Notes: generated by a model not told the origin, from the letters alone. Positions 12,795 to 23,614 are shown, counted from the first letter of the stretch. The stretch is DNA of 64,000 nucleotides from Mytilus galloprovincialis (GCF_965363235.1 NC_134842.1:39150458-39214457); one strand, 5' to 3'. Numbers and translations are program-made.

Positions 12795-13620
12795 TTAAAA
12801 GGATCTGCCATAATGAAAAAGTTTCCAAAAAAGAATGGGAAGATACCAAGGGAACATTTCAAACTTATTTAAGTCAAAGAAAGTAAAACTCACAATGGCA
12901 TATAAAGACAATGATAAGTCAAAGAAAGTAAAACTCACAATGGCATATAAAGACAATGATAAGTCAAAGTAAGTAAAACTCACAATGGCATATAAAGACA
13001 ATGATAAGTCAAAGAAAGTAAAACTCACAATGGCATATAAAGACAATGATAAGTCAAAGAAAGTAAAACTCACAATGGCATATAAAGACAATGATAAGTC
13101 AAAGAAAGTAAAACTCACAATGGCATATAAAGACAATGATAAGTCAAAGTAAGTAAAACTCACAATGGCATATAAAGACAATGATAAGTCAAAGAAAGTA
13201 AAACTCACAATGGCATATAAAGACAATGATAAGTCAAAGAAAGTAAAACTCACAATGGCATATAAAGACTGATAAGTCAAAGAAAGTAAAACTCACAATG
13301 GCATATAAAGACAATGATAAGTCAAAGAAAGTAAAACTCACAATGGCATATAAAGACAATGAAAAACAAAAAAAAGACAAGTCCACAAAACACTACTTAG
13401 AAAACTAAAGATAGAGCAATCCCATTAAAGACTTTGGGTTTTAGGAAGAGTAGGGGGTTCCTGCTCCATATGTGGCACCTATCATGTTGCTCATGTCAGT
13501 AAAATCTGCTTATAAGTCGCATTTAGGATTGTAGTAATGACAATTGGAACATATCTGTGGTCATCTTTGCTGAGATCTGTGGTCATCTATACTATGGTGA
13601 GCACAACTTTGTAGGTATTG
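12795..13620 (+). repeat. M3 repeat with internal minisatellite
   Basis: 'gggaagataccaagggaaca' at the left and 'gttcctgctccatatgtggc' plus 'gtggtcatctttgctgag' at the right are the 5' and 3' parts of M3. Between them an internal M3 segment has expanded into a 45-bp array. Confidence 0.75.
12871..13363 (+). repeat. 45-bp minisatellite, about 11 copies
   Basis: Unit 'aagtcaaagaaagtaaaact'...'gacaatgat', 45 bp, starts at 12871, 12916, 12961, 13006 and so on; one unit is shortened near 13270. Because 45 is a multiple of three, the - strand stays open for 161 codons with a 15-residue repeat; this is an artefact and not a gene. Confidence 0.97.
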
Positions 13621-13659
13621 AAATGCAAAAATCTTTAACCTGCTACAGCACATACTAAC

Positions 13660-15050
13660 AGATAGAATAAAGAAATGACACAAACACAGAACCTAAATAT
13701 GATGATTCAATACTATCCTAGGCAGGGTATTAAAACAAATCTTTTTGATCAAATATCTGTTAACTAAACCCAAATTCTATTTACTGTATTTCAGGATATT
13801 TTGTGTAGTCATTTTTTGAGAATTTACTAAAAAAAAAAAAAAAGTTACATTTTCGTTGGTGTTTAATTTTCTCCTTTTGCAAGGATCTGCATTACTACAT
13901 AAGGCATTATTTTTTCAATGTGAAAAAGGTAGGGCTATTTTCCCCTGATTTTATTTTTCATTTGGTTTAATAGGTAGGTAAATCGTGTTTTTAAAAAGCG
14001 CAATAGAGGCTAATTATAGTACATGAAAATATGTCGCATCATCTATTTTCATATCTTGAACAGATATTCCTACAATTGACAAGGCCAATGCTATTGATTT
14101 CTTGGTTTATCAAAACTAATCTTGATTTTCTCTGTTAATGCACCTGAGGAGCATTATAATATGAATTATCAACTAATAGATTTTCGAAATTATGTTTGTA
14201 TTAAAAAAAGCATGTTGCTTCAGTTAGTGTACTAGAACACCTTGTGCTAGAAACACATGTAATCTGGCCTTTTTACCATTGTAACAAATGGACCCTTTGT
14301 TGTGATATAGATGCGACACTTTCTTGATGTTTTACCTACAGTAACGATTGGAAGTGTAATTGATTTGTTCTGTGGTTCTGTTTTCTGCATGATGACTTGG
14401 GTATTGCTGCAGGTACAGTAGTATCACTGTCATTACTAGTATCTACATAGTTGGTGGATAGGCGATATAATTGCTGTCTGCGTTTGTTACAAATAATACC
14501 ATTTTCTAAAACGTTCTTGTTTAAGATTTCGAAAAAACGTTTTTTGTTGTTTAGAATTTTTTCTGATATGGCCTGTTTTCGTTATGTGTATATTACACAC
14601 ACACTTGAGCTTCATTGCTGTACAATCAGTTTTTGTGTTATTGTTTTTTTAATAGCACAAAAAAGACAGGATGAGACACTTTGCAACAACAAAAAAGGCT
14701 GGATGACAATATACGTAAAAAGCAGGACAAATATTACAAGTAAACAAAAAAAAGGCAGGGTAAATATCATCCTAACCCCAGTCCCCCTTTAAAAATCAAA
14801 AGGTAGCTCCTTTAAACAAACATCCAAAAATAAATATGATAGAATCATTACAATTTAATATTTTAACACAAAAAAATACAAAACATCTGCAGGAGATTTG
14901 AATCCCTTCTTAAAAACAATCTATTATTACTCCCAGGTCTATGCACAACAGATGGAGCCACATCGACTTTTTGAAACATCATTGTTATATAGCAGGTATA
15001 TAGGTACAATTTAGTACAACATTTTATAATCCTAGAGGTGGCGTGGATAC
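13660..15050. other. No gene seen
   Basis: AT-rich unique-looking DNA. The open frame at 14451-14792 (+) has no domain, biased composition and no splice or start context that would support it. Confidence 0.5.
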
Positions 15051-15057
15051 TAAAAAA

Positions 15058-15660
15058 TTAATTCCAAAGACCTTTTAGAGTACATACAATCTAAGACTCA
15101 TCTTACAACATTATTAAAATATTTGACTTTTCAACACTTTACACAAGTATTCCCCATTCAAAACTAAACGACAAATTGAAAGAGTTGATATTACTTTGTT
15201 ACATAAAAAATGGCCAACGTAGATACAAGTATCGTGTATTAGGGAGGGATAAATCCTTCTTTGTAAAGGATCACACTAATTCAAACCAAAAATTATCTGA
15301 AACTGACATTATCAAGATGTTTGACAGCTTAATTGACAACCTATATGTTATGTTTTGAGGACGTGATTTTCAACAGACGGTCGGCATTCCAATGGGAATC
15401 AATAGTGCCCCTCTTCTTGACGACTTGTTTCTTTATCATTATGAGACTGACTTCATACAGGAACTTCTTAGGATGAAAAATAAGTTAGCAATATCCTTTA
15501 ACACATTCCGCTATATAGATGATGTTCTCTCACTAAATAATTAAAAATTTGGTTACTATGTTGACGCATCTATCCCATCGTACCAGAGATAAAGGATACA
15601 ACAGATACAGTTAAGTATGTCTCATATCTTGACTACAAGTACCCGGCAACTTGTAGTTTT
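15058..15660 (+). mobile_element. Broken Penelope-like reverse transcriptase fragment
   Basis: The + strand encodes reverse-transcriptase pieces: FSTLYTSIPH near the start, VGIPMG with SAPLL at ~15380-15410, DLFLYHYETDFIQ, and the catalytic RYIDDVLS at ~15510-15535. This order and wording fit Penelope-like elements better than LINEs. The element is broken in several places and only the RT core remains; no endonuclease or ends are visible. M1/M2 repeats follow directly. Confidence 0.75.
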
Positions 15661-15689
15661 GTCCACCTGATGAGTTCAACCTTTTTCAA

Positions 15690-16075
15690 CTAATTTTTAT
15701 AGTTCGTTCTTATGTTGTACTGTTATACCACTGTCCCAGGTTAGGGAAGGGTTGGGATCCCGCTAACATGTTTAACCCCGCCACATTATAATAAAATTGA
15801 AAATGGAAATGGGGAATGTGTCAAAGAGACAACAACCCGACCACAGAACTGACAACAGCAGAAGGTCACAAACAGGTCTTCAATGCAGCGAGAAATTCCC
15901 GCACCCGGAGGCGTCCTTCAGCTGGACCCTAAATAAATAAATATTTTATAGCTGACTATGCGATATGGGCTTTGCTCATTGTTGAAGGCCGTACGGTGAC
16001 CTATAGTTGGTAATGTCATTTTGGTGTCTTGTAGACAGTTGTCTCATTGACAATCATACCACATCTTTTTTTTTT
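15690..16075 (-). repeat. M1 repeat, minus, middle replaced by M2
   Basis: The M1 3' part (complement of 'cctgggacagtggtataaca') lies at 15690-15785 and the M1 5' part (complement of 'gatgtggtatgattg') at 15953-16068. The ~150 bp expected between them is missing, and 165 bp of M2 takes its place. A T20 run follows the M1 start. Confidence 0.8.
15786..15952 (+). repeat. M2 repeat, 5' half
   Basis: 'ggaaatggggaatgtgtcaa', 'agacaacaacccgaccacag', 'aacaggtcttcaatgcagcg' and 'ggaggcgtccttcagctg', matching in complement the fuller copy at 16612-16966. Confidence 0.85.
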
Positions 16076-16084
16076 TTTTTTTTT

Positions 16085-16232
16085 TTTTATAGTTCAGTGA
16101 TAATGAACGCCATACTAAACTCCAAATTGTACACAAGAAACTCTAATTAAAAATAATGCAAGGCTTACAAAGGCCAGAGGCTCCTGATTTGGGACAGGCG
16201 CAAAAATGCGGCGGGGTTAAACTTGTTTATGA
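16085..16232 (+). repeat. M2 repeat, 3' half
   Basis: Continues M2 from 'agttcagtgataatgaacgc' through 'ggctcctgatttgggacagg' and 'cggcggggttaaac' to 'gagatctc', where the minisatellite begins. Separated from the M2 5' half by the M1 5' segment. Confidence 0.85.
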
Positions 16233-16235
16233 GAT

Positions 16236-16612
16236 CTCTAGAGAAAAAGCTCATCATATTAAAGAAAACACTCATCATAATAAAGAAAAACCTATGCATA
16301 ATACAGAATAAGCTCATCATACATGTCATAACGAGGAAAACACTCATCATAATAAAGAAAACTCTTATCATAATAGAGAAAAAGCTCATCGTAATAGAGA
16401 AAAAGCTCATCATAATAGAGAAAACACTCATCATAATAGAGAAAAACCTCATCTTAATAAAGAAAAACCTCATATTAATAGAGAAAAAACTAATCATAAT
16501 AAAGAAAGAGCTCGTCATAATAGAGAAAACTCTATCATAATAGAGAAAAAACGTATCATAAAAGAGTAAAAGCTCATCACAATAGAGAAAAAGCTCATTT
16601 AATGTGCGTATT
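16236..16612 (+). repeat. ~22-bp minisatellite, left block
   Basis: About 17 variable copies of 'gctcatcataataaagaaaa' and similar. Open frames on both strands here (repeats of SIMMSFF or IIIEKTL) are artefacts of the array. Confidence 0.93.
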
Positions 16613-16966
16613 GTTATGCGTTTACTTTCTACATTGGCTAGAGGTATAGGGGGAGGGTTGAGATCTCACAAACACGTTTAACCTCGCCGCATTTTTGCAC
16701 CTGTCCCAAGTCAAGAGCCTCTGGCCTTTGTTAGTCTTGTTTTATTTTAATTTTAGTTTCTTGTGTACAATTTGGAAATTAGTATGGCGTTCATTATCAC
16801 TGAACTAGTATATATTTGTTTAGGGGTCAGCTGAAGGACGCCTCCGGTTGCAGGAATTTCTCGCTACATTGAAGACCTGTTGGTGACCTTCTGCTGTTGT
16901 TTTTTTCTATGGTCGGGTTGTTGTCTCTTTGGCACATTCCCCATTTCCATTCTCAATTTTATTTCA
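16613..16966 (-). repeat. M2 repeat, inverted copy
   Basis: Reads in complement from 'aatgtgcgtattgttatgcg' (3' part) to 'ccccatttccattctcaatt' (5' end), with 'gggagggttgagatctcaca' and 'aggacgcctccggttgcagg' between. Inverted relative to 15786-16232; minisatellite lies on both sides. Confidence 0.88.
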
Positions 16967-17175
16967 TCATAATAAAGAAAAACCTCATTATAATAGAGAA
17001 AAACCTTATCATAATAGAGAATAAGCTCGTCAAAATCGAGAAAAACATCATCATAATAAAGAAATACCTTATCACAATAAAGAAATACCTTATCACAATA
17101 AAGAAATACCATATCGCAATAAAGAAAAACCTCATCATGATAAAGAAGAAAAAAAAAACATCATGATAAAGAAGG
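16967..17175 (+). repeat. ~22-bp minisatellite, right block
   Basis: Same unit as 16236-16612 resuming after the inverted M2 copy, which suggests M2 entered or was copied into an existing array. Confidence 0.9.
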
Positions 17176-17247
17176 AAGTACCATAATGAAGTTACGACGT
17201 TCCAAAGATAAATGTTCAACAATAGTCAGAGAACAATCTAAATCATT

Positions 17248-17407
17248 TACTGTGGATACATTTATTTTCGTGAATACCAATTTTCGTGAATTAAATATCT
17301 AATTTCGTGGTTTTTGGCAAGTCCTTGACCATTTGAATTCGTGGTTCTCTTGTTACCACGAAATGCACGAAAATTGATACCGAACAAATATTAATTAATT
17401 TACAGTA
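17248..17407. mobile_element. 160-bp MITE with TACTGT ends
   Basis: TACTGTGGATACATTTATTT with TTTTCGTG motifs at the left and the complement of TACTGTAAATTAATTAATAT at the right form imperfect ~40-bp inverted ends. Repeated 'tttcgtg' words face inward. I know this type as a common mollusc MITE. Confidence 0.75.
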
Positions 17408-17797
17408 GATGTTAGTTAAACTCTAATGCTAAAATATAAAACCCCAATAGCAATAATTATACGGTAATTTTTTTTTAATGCAATGAAAGTAAGAACACTA
17501 TTTTACTCTGCATACAAAAGTGAAGTTACAATTTCCTTTTGTTAGATTTCGAAATTTGGCCAGCACAGTAGAATCAGATATGAATATTTACGTTTTCAAC
17601 GAGCTAATACAAATAATACTAATTTTAAATGCTTGTGGTAACACAGGATTTCAAAGCATTCGTTCTGATAACTACATTTATTCAAGGTCACAGTTCCTAC
17701 ACATACTCAGTATGAACACAAAATCACAAAATCTCGTTTGTATTGTCTTATCGTCTTTCAACCAATACCATAAAACATTTGAAGGATGATCCATCGT

Positions 17798-18580
17798 TTA
17801 TGCATCAGAGTATTCAGAGTTGACAATATTAGGGAAATCTTTAAAAAACTGGTTACATTTGGACGGCCATGTTCTTGCCCTTCGGTATTTTCTACAACAG
17901 ACGACTCCATGAACAACTCTATTCGTATTCCAATAGCTCCGTCTTCTTCTACCATTACAATTATCGTTGTCTTTAGAGTTGATTCTGCTACGCTTCACTT
18001 TATTTCTAATGTGTTTTGTTTCCTGTAAAACTTCAATGGCTACAATGCAAAAACAAAGCATAAAACAGTATACATAATCTATAACTGTTGTAGTTTAAAC
18101 GCTTTGCATTACACAATGGTTTATCGTAACAATGTTAATTTCTTTTATGATAGGCTTAGTAGCATAAGATATTATATACTAATATGCCTTTTTGAATATC
18201 ATACCTGACTGTTGAATTGTTATATCTGAAACGCTTGATGCACAGAACTGGTAGCCGTTAGTCTAAAGGAAATTTGTTGTTGCAGATAGTCTAAAGAAAG
18301 CTTTTTGTAGTAGCATATAGCAAAAAAAAACGGCAATGTGTTGTTGGTTTCTTTTTTTTTTTGTCCGTCAAATTGAACGACATTGAATGACAGCACATTA
18401 TCTAATAAAAATCTTAATTATCTTTATTTTTTTTAAGTACAAACCATCATCTATTTCTGCTTCCACGGGTGTCTCTTTATTTTCCAAATCTGGAGGTGAA
18501 ATAACGGACCTAGATTTCACCAGAGTTTGAGTGATGAAAACCAACAAATACAAACATAATGTATTTCTATACACATCCAT
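17798..18580 (-). CDS. Candidate small secreted peptide precursor, 2-3 exons
   Basis: Not a recognised gene. Exon 1 starts at ATG 18580 and gives a good signal peptide (MDVYRNTLCLYLLVFITQTL, then VKS) and an acidic stretch VISPPDLENKETPVEAEIDD. A middle exon fits 18262-18205 (AG before, GTATGA after), encoding TNGYQFCASSVSDITIQQS. It joins in phase to a last exon at 18039-17798 (AG at 18041-18040, TAA stop) encoding a very basic tail with possible KR and RRRR cleavage sites and then VVHGVVCCRKYRRARTWPSK followed by C-N. The layout (signal, acidic pro-part, basic Cys-bearing end) suits a peptide hormone or antimicrobial precursor. The CC-x3-R-x8-C-N spacing equals an insulin/relaxin A chain with one Cys replaced. 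The exon 1 donor is unresolved: no good phase-0 GT is present, so an exon may be missing. Confidence 0.35.
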
Positions 18581-18589
18581 CGTATGCTA

Positions 18590-19235
18590 AAAAGAACACA
18601 AATGGTGGGTGTTATGTAACTAGCAGACTTTGTTGTAAAAACATAGAATTTTAATTTAATATTACGGATTAAATACTGACTCATAATTATTAAAGAAAAT
18701 ATCATAGATATCAAAGTGCTTTGTCCTTCTGTGTTTATAATTAAGTGTTTTCAACTAATAATAAACAAACATAGTAAAAAAACACCAGTTAACCTAAATT
18801 AAAGGGCACTTAAACAAATTTAATAGTAGTATATTTACAGACATTGTATTTCAAAGTGATGTTAGTATTAAAAAGAGTGCCGAAGAGAAAGAGGACAATT
18901 GCCCGAAGTTATTTCATTTTAAAGCACCTTTAAAAAGCTTTACAATCAAAATTCACTGCAACACAGCCTATTGTGTACTTTGAGCTCTAACAATATTATG
19001 AACTATTTCTGGAAGAATTTTGTCAATGAAGCCAACAAGTTACATATAAGTATATTTACATAGTCGGAAAAGATAATATTTATTTGTATAAGCTTTAAAA
19101 AAAAGGACGAAAAGAGAGGCTGGCCGATCTTTTCTCCTCTTTCGTAACTAGTAGAATTTATTTTTTTAAATTTCCGACAATGTAATTAATTGGAAAGTTA
19201 ACACTAGTCCATCGAAAGATGGATATTTAGTTCAA
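18590..19235. other. No gene seen
   Basis: AT-rich, no coding signal. It would be the upstream region of the candidate peptide gene at 17798-18580. Confidence 0.5.
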
Positions 19236-19237
19236 TC

Positions 19238-19330
19238 TAGGTGGCCGAGTGGTCTAGAGTGCTGGATACAGTACAGGCGATATTGTATCCCAATGGCATG
19301 AGTTCGAATCCCGCGGGGGAAGAACACAAA
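19238..19330 (+). repeat. tRNA-like SINE head
   Basis: 'ggtggccgagtggtctagag' is an intact Pol III A box of the Leu/Ser tRNA type, and 'gagttcgaatcccgcg' is a B box 60 bases on. The T stem does not pair well and the two acceptor arms do not match, so this is not a working tRNA. The AT-rich body after it (to ~19390) is probably SINE tail. Confidence 0.6.
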
Positions 19331-19734
19331 TTTGCAGATTTAACATTGTTGAGCTGATATTTAGAGTAATTATGTATATTTTTTTATATAAAATGTTTAT
19401 ATGGAGGACTCTATATATGGTCTACGCAAAAATACGATGGTGTCTCGCGCTCAGATGCGATGGTTGTTTGTTTGCTAAAGTACGTGCTAGGTATATCACG
19501 CTAAAGTGCGATGAACCAATAGGGTAAGGTTCGAGGGCTTAAACGTTGAAGGACATAGATGTAAAAAAAATAAACTTTTTAAAAGCTAGTATGCTAATGT
19601 ACCTTATATGTGACAGGATCTTTTTTCTAAATTTAGAAGAACGATTACGTAAAAATTTGCTAAAAAGGTAATTTAGAGTTCACAAAATACTAAATTTCCT
19701 GTAAAATTAAGGCAACAGTAGTATACCGCTGTTC

Positions 19735-19965
19735 GAAAGTCATAAATCGAATGAGAGAAAACAAATCCGGATTACTAACTTAAACTGAGGGAAACACATC
19801 AATCATAAGAGGAAAACAACGAAACAACAGAAACATTCAAGTGAACAAAAACTAAACGACCATGCAACACACGCTGAAACGAACTATAAGATAACAACTT
19901 GCATTTTCCTGACTTAGTAAAACGGTGGGTTGAACCTGGTTTTGTTAATGATTTTTTTTTAACAA
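19735..19965 (+). repeat. Interspersed repeat fragment
   Basis: 'aagtcataaatcgaatgaga', 'ctgagggaaacacatcaatc', 'catgcaacacacgctgaaac' and 'gtgggttgaacctggttttg' in order; I recognise this as an abundant mussel repeat related in layout to M4. Only copy here. Confidence 0.55.
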
Positions 19966-20215
19966 TTTGGGCGTATTAAATATTTTGATAATTGGTATAG
20001 CTTGCCGTTCACACAGTGTATCAATAATCTGAGCACATTCCCTTACAGTCGTCATTGTAAATAACAAATACAAAATTTGTTCATTGTCGGATAATAAGGA
20101 ACATCTTTTTGTACAAGCTTAAATCAAAATTCAAATAAAGATACACACAGATTAAAACGATTTTAAGTATGGTTTTCAAAATTATGTGTTAATGTTTAAT
20201 AATTTAAATTAATTA

Positions 20216-20455
20216 AATTAAAATAAATATACTCACTTTTTATGTGAATACAATGTGGCATACCATACAGTAACATAGTTTTAATGAAATGTAAAACAGC
20301 ATGAACAGTTGATCATATAGATCTTATAATTTCAAATTAAAATAAATATACTCACTTTTTATTGAAATACAGTTTCGCAACCATACAGTAACACAGTTTT
20401 GATGAAATGTAAAACAGCACGAACAGTTGATCACATATATATACATATGATATAT
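20216..20455 (+). repeat. 120-bp tandem duplication
   Basis: 'aaataaatatactcactttt' at 20221 recurs at 20341, and 'aatgaaatgtaaaacagca' and 'gaacagttgatca' follow in both units with about 10% differences. Confidence 0.9.
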
Positions 20456-20604
20456 TCATATTAAGTTTAAAGTTTAAAGTTTTAAGTTTCAAGTGACCTT
20501 GATGGACTGTATCATTCATTGTTTCCTTAGAATATCATTAACTAGTCATCAACGATTAGGCGACATTTTATTCAATGATGGTTAATCATTTCATAAATGT
20601 GTTA

Positions 20605-20965
20605 TCACACCACTGGATCGATGCCACTACTTCGGCCCCGAGGGTATCACCAGCCCTGTAGTCAGCAATTCGGTTTTGACGTGAATATTAATTATATGGT
20701 CATTTTATAAATACTGTTTAAAAATGTTTGAATTTTTCGAAATTCTAAGGATTTTCTTATCCCAGACATAGATTACCTTAACCAAATTTGGCACAACTTT
20801 TTGGAATTTTGGGTCCTCAATGCTCTTCAATTCGGTACTTGTTTTGGCTTTCTAACTATTTTGATCACTGATAAATTGTATGTGAACATAACGCACGTAC
20901 CGTCTGGCGTATTGAATTATAAGCCTGGAACCTTTGATAACTATAACTGTCATTGTATTAATAGA
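20605..20965 (-). repeat. M5 repeat
   Basis: Shares 'ggcacaactttttggaattt' and 'tcctcaatgctcttcaa' with copies at 60190 and (reversed) 46860, and 'gagggtatcaccagccc' in complement with the tandem pair at 58148-58848. Ends 'cctggaacctttgataacta'. Confidence 0.7.
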
Positions 20966-20969
20966 TAAT

Positions 20970-21595
20970 GTAAAACCATTCTAAATTTGTAGCCTGAAAC
21001 GACTTTTTGATCTGTTGACAATTATGATAGTATTGTTAATAATTTGCTAGATTGATCATAGGCGGCGGACTTGGGGCCCGGCCCTCCCCTTTACTTTTGG
21101 AAAAATTAGGTTAATATATAGGTAATCACTGAACTATGCCTGGATCCGCCACTGTTGATTGCATGGTAAGAAAGATTGAATCATCTGTGTATTTAATTTA
21201 TGATATAAGAACAACGAAGTGTCCGTTGACACTACGAAATAATGTTTAAACTTGAAGTAGAATATTTTCAATGTAGTACTTCTTAGTATTTGATAAAACT
21301 ATGTCAAATCATTTGGAAAGTCATATATTTTCTATTTAATGAGTTTATTCTTTTAGGAAATGACCTGTTGTGAATGAAAAAAGAGTTTTCCATTCATCTT
21401 CATAAACTTGGCCTTTGTTTCGCTTTGAAAAATTACATGGACTTAAAATTAAAGACATTTTCGAAAGACAATTTGAAAGATTAAAGAATAAAAGAGCTAT
21501 TGCATTGTCTTTACCCTATACATGCGTGTGTCCCATTTTCCAAAACATTTAGCGTATATAGTCTTTTATTAATGAAATTTTAACATAATATAAAA
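20970..21595. other. No gene seen
   Basis: AT-rich DNA; a short 'gcggcggacttggggcccgg' patch at ~21061 is the only GC-rich spot. Confidence 0.45.
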
Positions 21596-21596
21596 A

Positions 21597-21955
21597 AGAA
21601 TATGTGTAATGAATGCCAATGAGACAACTTTCCACAAGAGACCAAATAACATAGAAATTAACAACTATAGGTCACCATACGGCATTCAACAATGAGTCAG
21701 AGCATAAAAGGCCCCGAAATGACAAATGTAAAACAATTCAAACGAGAAAGCTAAGGCCAAATGTATGTACACAAAATGAACGAAAAACAAATATGTAACA
21801 CACCAACAAACGATTACTATTGAATTACAGGCTCCTGACTTGGGACAGACACATACATACAGAATGTGGCGGGGTTAAACATGATAGCGGGATCCAAATT
21901 ATCCTCTATAACCTGGAACAGTGATATAACAGTACAACATAAAAAAAAACCACGG
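21597..21955 (+). repeat. M1 repeat, nearly full copy
   Basis: Runs from 'gaatgccaatgagacaac' through 'ataggtcaccatacggcatt', 'aaaaggccccgaaatgacaa', 'caggctcctgacttgggaca', 'gtggcggggttaaacatg' to 'gtgatataacagtacaacat'. Best reference copy of M1 in the window. Confidence 0.88.
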
Positions 21956-21989
21956 TTACTATATCCAATAAAAGGCTTTCTAACAAAAT

Positions 21990-22430
21990 CGTGTTTTGAG
22001 AATTCATTTGCATATCCAAAAACTAATTTGCACACAAAATTGATTTTTGTGACACAAAATTGACTTCTGTGACAAAAAAAATACTTTTGTGACTTTTGTG
22101 AAATTTTCACTTTTGTTTAAACAAAATTCAATTTTGTCTACACAGAAATACACAAAAAAATGATTTTTTGTATGCAAATTAGTTCATGTAATCCAAACTA
22201 AACTAATTTGCATACACAATTGACCTTGTCGCCCAATTTTAAAAATTAGGTAACGGAAGTAAAGTCTGTGATACAAAACTTAATTTTGTCATGACAAAGG
22301 TAACTTTTGTCCACTAATAGTATACAAAATTCAAATTTGTAGTTTGTTACGCATTTTGTTAAACTGAACTCATTTTTGTTGAACACCACTCATTTTTGGT
22401 CCGTACAAAATTGAATTTCGAGTACAAAAC
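21990..22430. repeat. Array of short ACAAAATT...AATTTTGT palindromes
   Basis: At least ten words of the form (A)CAAAATTGA and TTTTGTG(A) alternate at irregular 15-40 bp spacing, e.g. 'cacaaaattgatttttgtga' at 22032. An inverted pair 'gcaaattagtt' (22164) and 'aactaatttgca' (22202) also occurs. It follows M1 directly. Confidence 0.6.
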
Positions 22431-22439
22431 CACAAGAGT

Positions 22440-23200
22440 CCCGTTCGGCGCCCCGTAATAACATCCAGTTACAAATAAAATTGCATGTTGTTAAATGTTC
22501 GTACCGTTCAATTTCTGACAAATAAGCTCTAAGATATTTATGTTTTGTATAATAATAAAACCAATGAAACATATAAGTTTTTTTCATTGAATTTATGTAA
22601 CATTGTAATGTTTTATCTTGTTATTTGTCATTAATAAATACTGTTTAAACTAATGAAAGATGAAAAAATTGAAAACAAGGTATAAAATTCCCTTACTAAA
22701 GCTTGTTTAATATCAATTGCATATTTTAAGACTTACAGTACATAAATTACCGTTAAAGTAATAAACATTGTTTGAATGAAAGCCTAAGAAAATTGTTACT
22801 CGATTTGATTGGATTGTGAATTACCAGGAGGCAGATAAAGATCCCTTCTTTACGCGTCATCAATTAATTAATTACGACATTTTTTGTATATTGAAACATA
22901 CAAAAATAAAAGCTCATACGGTTGTTAAAAATATCCAAATACCCAAATAGAAATCTCGTTGTTGTTCTATGTTAAACAAAACTTGTGAATGTGAATATTA
23001 GGTTTTAAAACATGCTGAATTTTATAAATTATTGTTGATCATCTCAAAGAGATTGATTTTCTCGCTTGAGCTTGGTCGGCGAAGTGAGGAAAGCAACCGA
23101 GTTAATATAACCAATGATTATCTGTTTATTGCTATTTTACCTATCACGAAGTTGTCAATTTCATGTCAACTTCATTGACAACGCAACGTGCCCCTTAGTT
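22440..23200. other. No gene seen
   Basis: AT-rich; no coding or RNA signal noted. Confidence 0.45.
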
Positions 23201-23204
23201 TTAG

Positions 23205-23583
23205 CGATATAAGATCTATAAAAAAGTTTATATGACCAAAATTGTCAATCTCCTAAATTGTTAAGGAGTTACTGTCCTTTAAAGAAAAAAATTCTGAATT
23301 TGTTCATCAATTTCAGCAAAACTCAGGCTGAATGAGTTTCAGAATATCTTGTATGAATTTTGTATTTCATTTTCTTGTACATCAAGAAACATAGCCACTG
23401 TAACTAAAACTAAACATAGGGACAAAATGCATTTATTCCGCTTTTGAAGAAAATATGACAGAAACAAAGAACGCTTAAATGGAAATTTTAAGACACTCAT
23501 TAATATATATTAAAAAGCAAAATTATCAATGTGGAAACATTTTAAGCAAACAATAACAGGTGAGCTATTCAGGCTCTTGTTCA
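23205..23583 (+). repeat. R1 repeat, truncated 3' end
   Basis: Matches the last unit of the 7261-9640 copy ('ctcaggctgaatgagtttca', 'tcaagaaacatagcc') and ends with 'aggtgagctattcaggctct', having lost the second half of the end hairpin. Confidence 0.75.
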
Positions 23584-23614
23584 AGGTTGCCTTTCGTGTG
23601 CTAGAAAATATGAC

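Noticed and set aside
12795-13280. 161-codon minus-strand frame with a repeated SLYAIVSFTFFDL motif
   Set aside because: It is the translation of the 45-bp minisatellite; the unit length is a multiple of three, so the frame stays open without selection.
12871-13363. Possible CRISPR array
   Set aside because: Units abut with no unique spacers, and the DNA is clearly animal nuclear.
16165-17222. Several frames with SIMMSFF, IIIEKTL or FLYYD repeats
   Set aside because: They are readings of the ~22-bp minisatellite blocks on both strands.
17758-17955. Alternative minus-strand frame MVEEDGAIGIRIELFMESSV
   Set aside because: Overlaps the basic Cys-bearing exon in another frame; it has no phase-compatible upstream exon, while the chosen frame joins 18262-18205 and ends at a proper stop.
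19238-19325. Functional tRNA-Leu or tRNA-Ser gene
   Set aside because: A and B boxes are present, but the T stem and acceptor stem do not pair; kept only as a tRNA-like SINE head.
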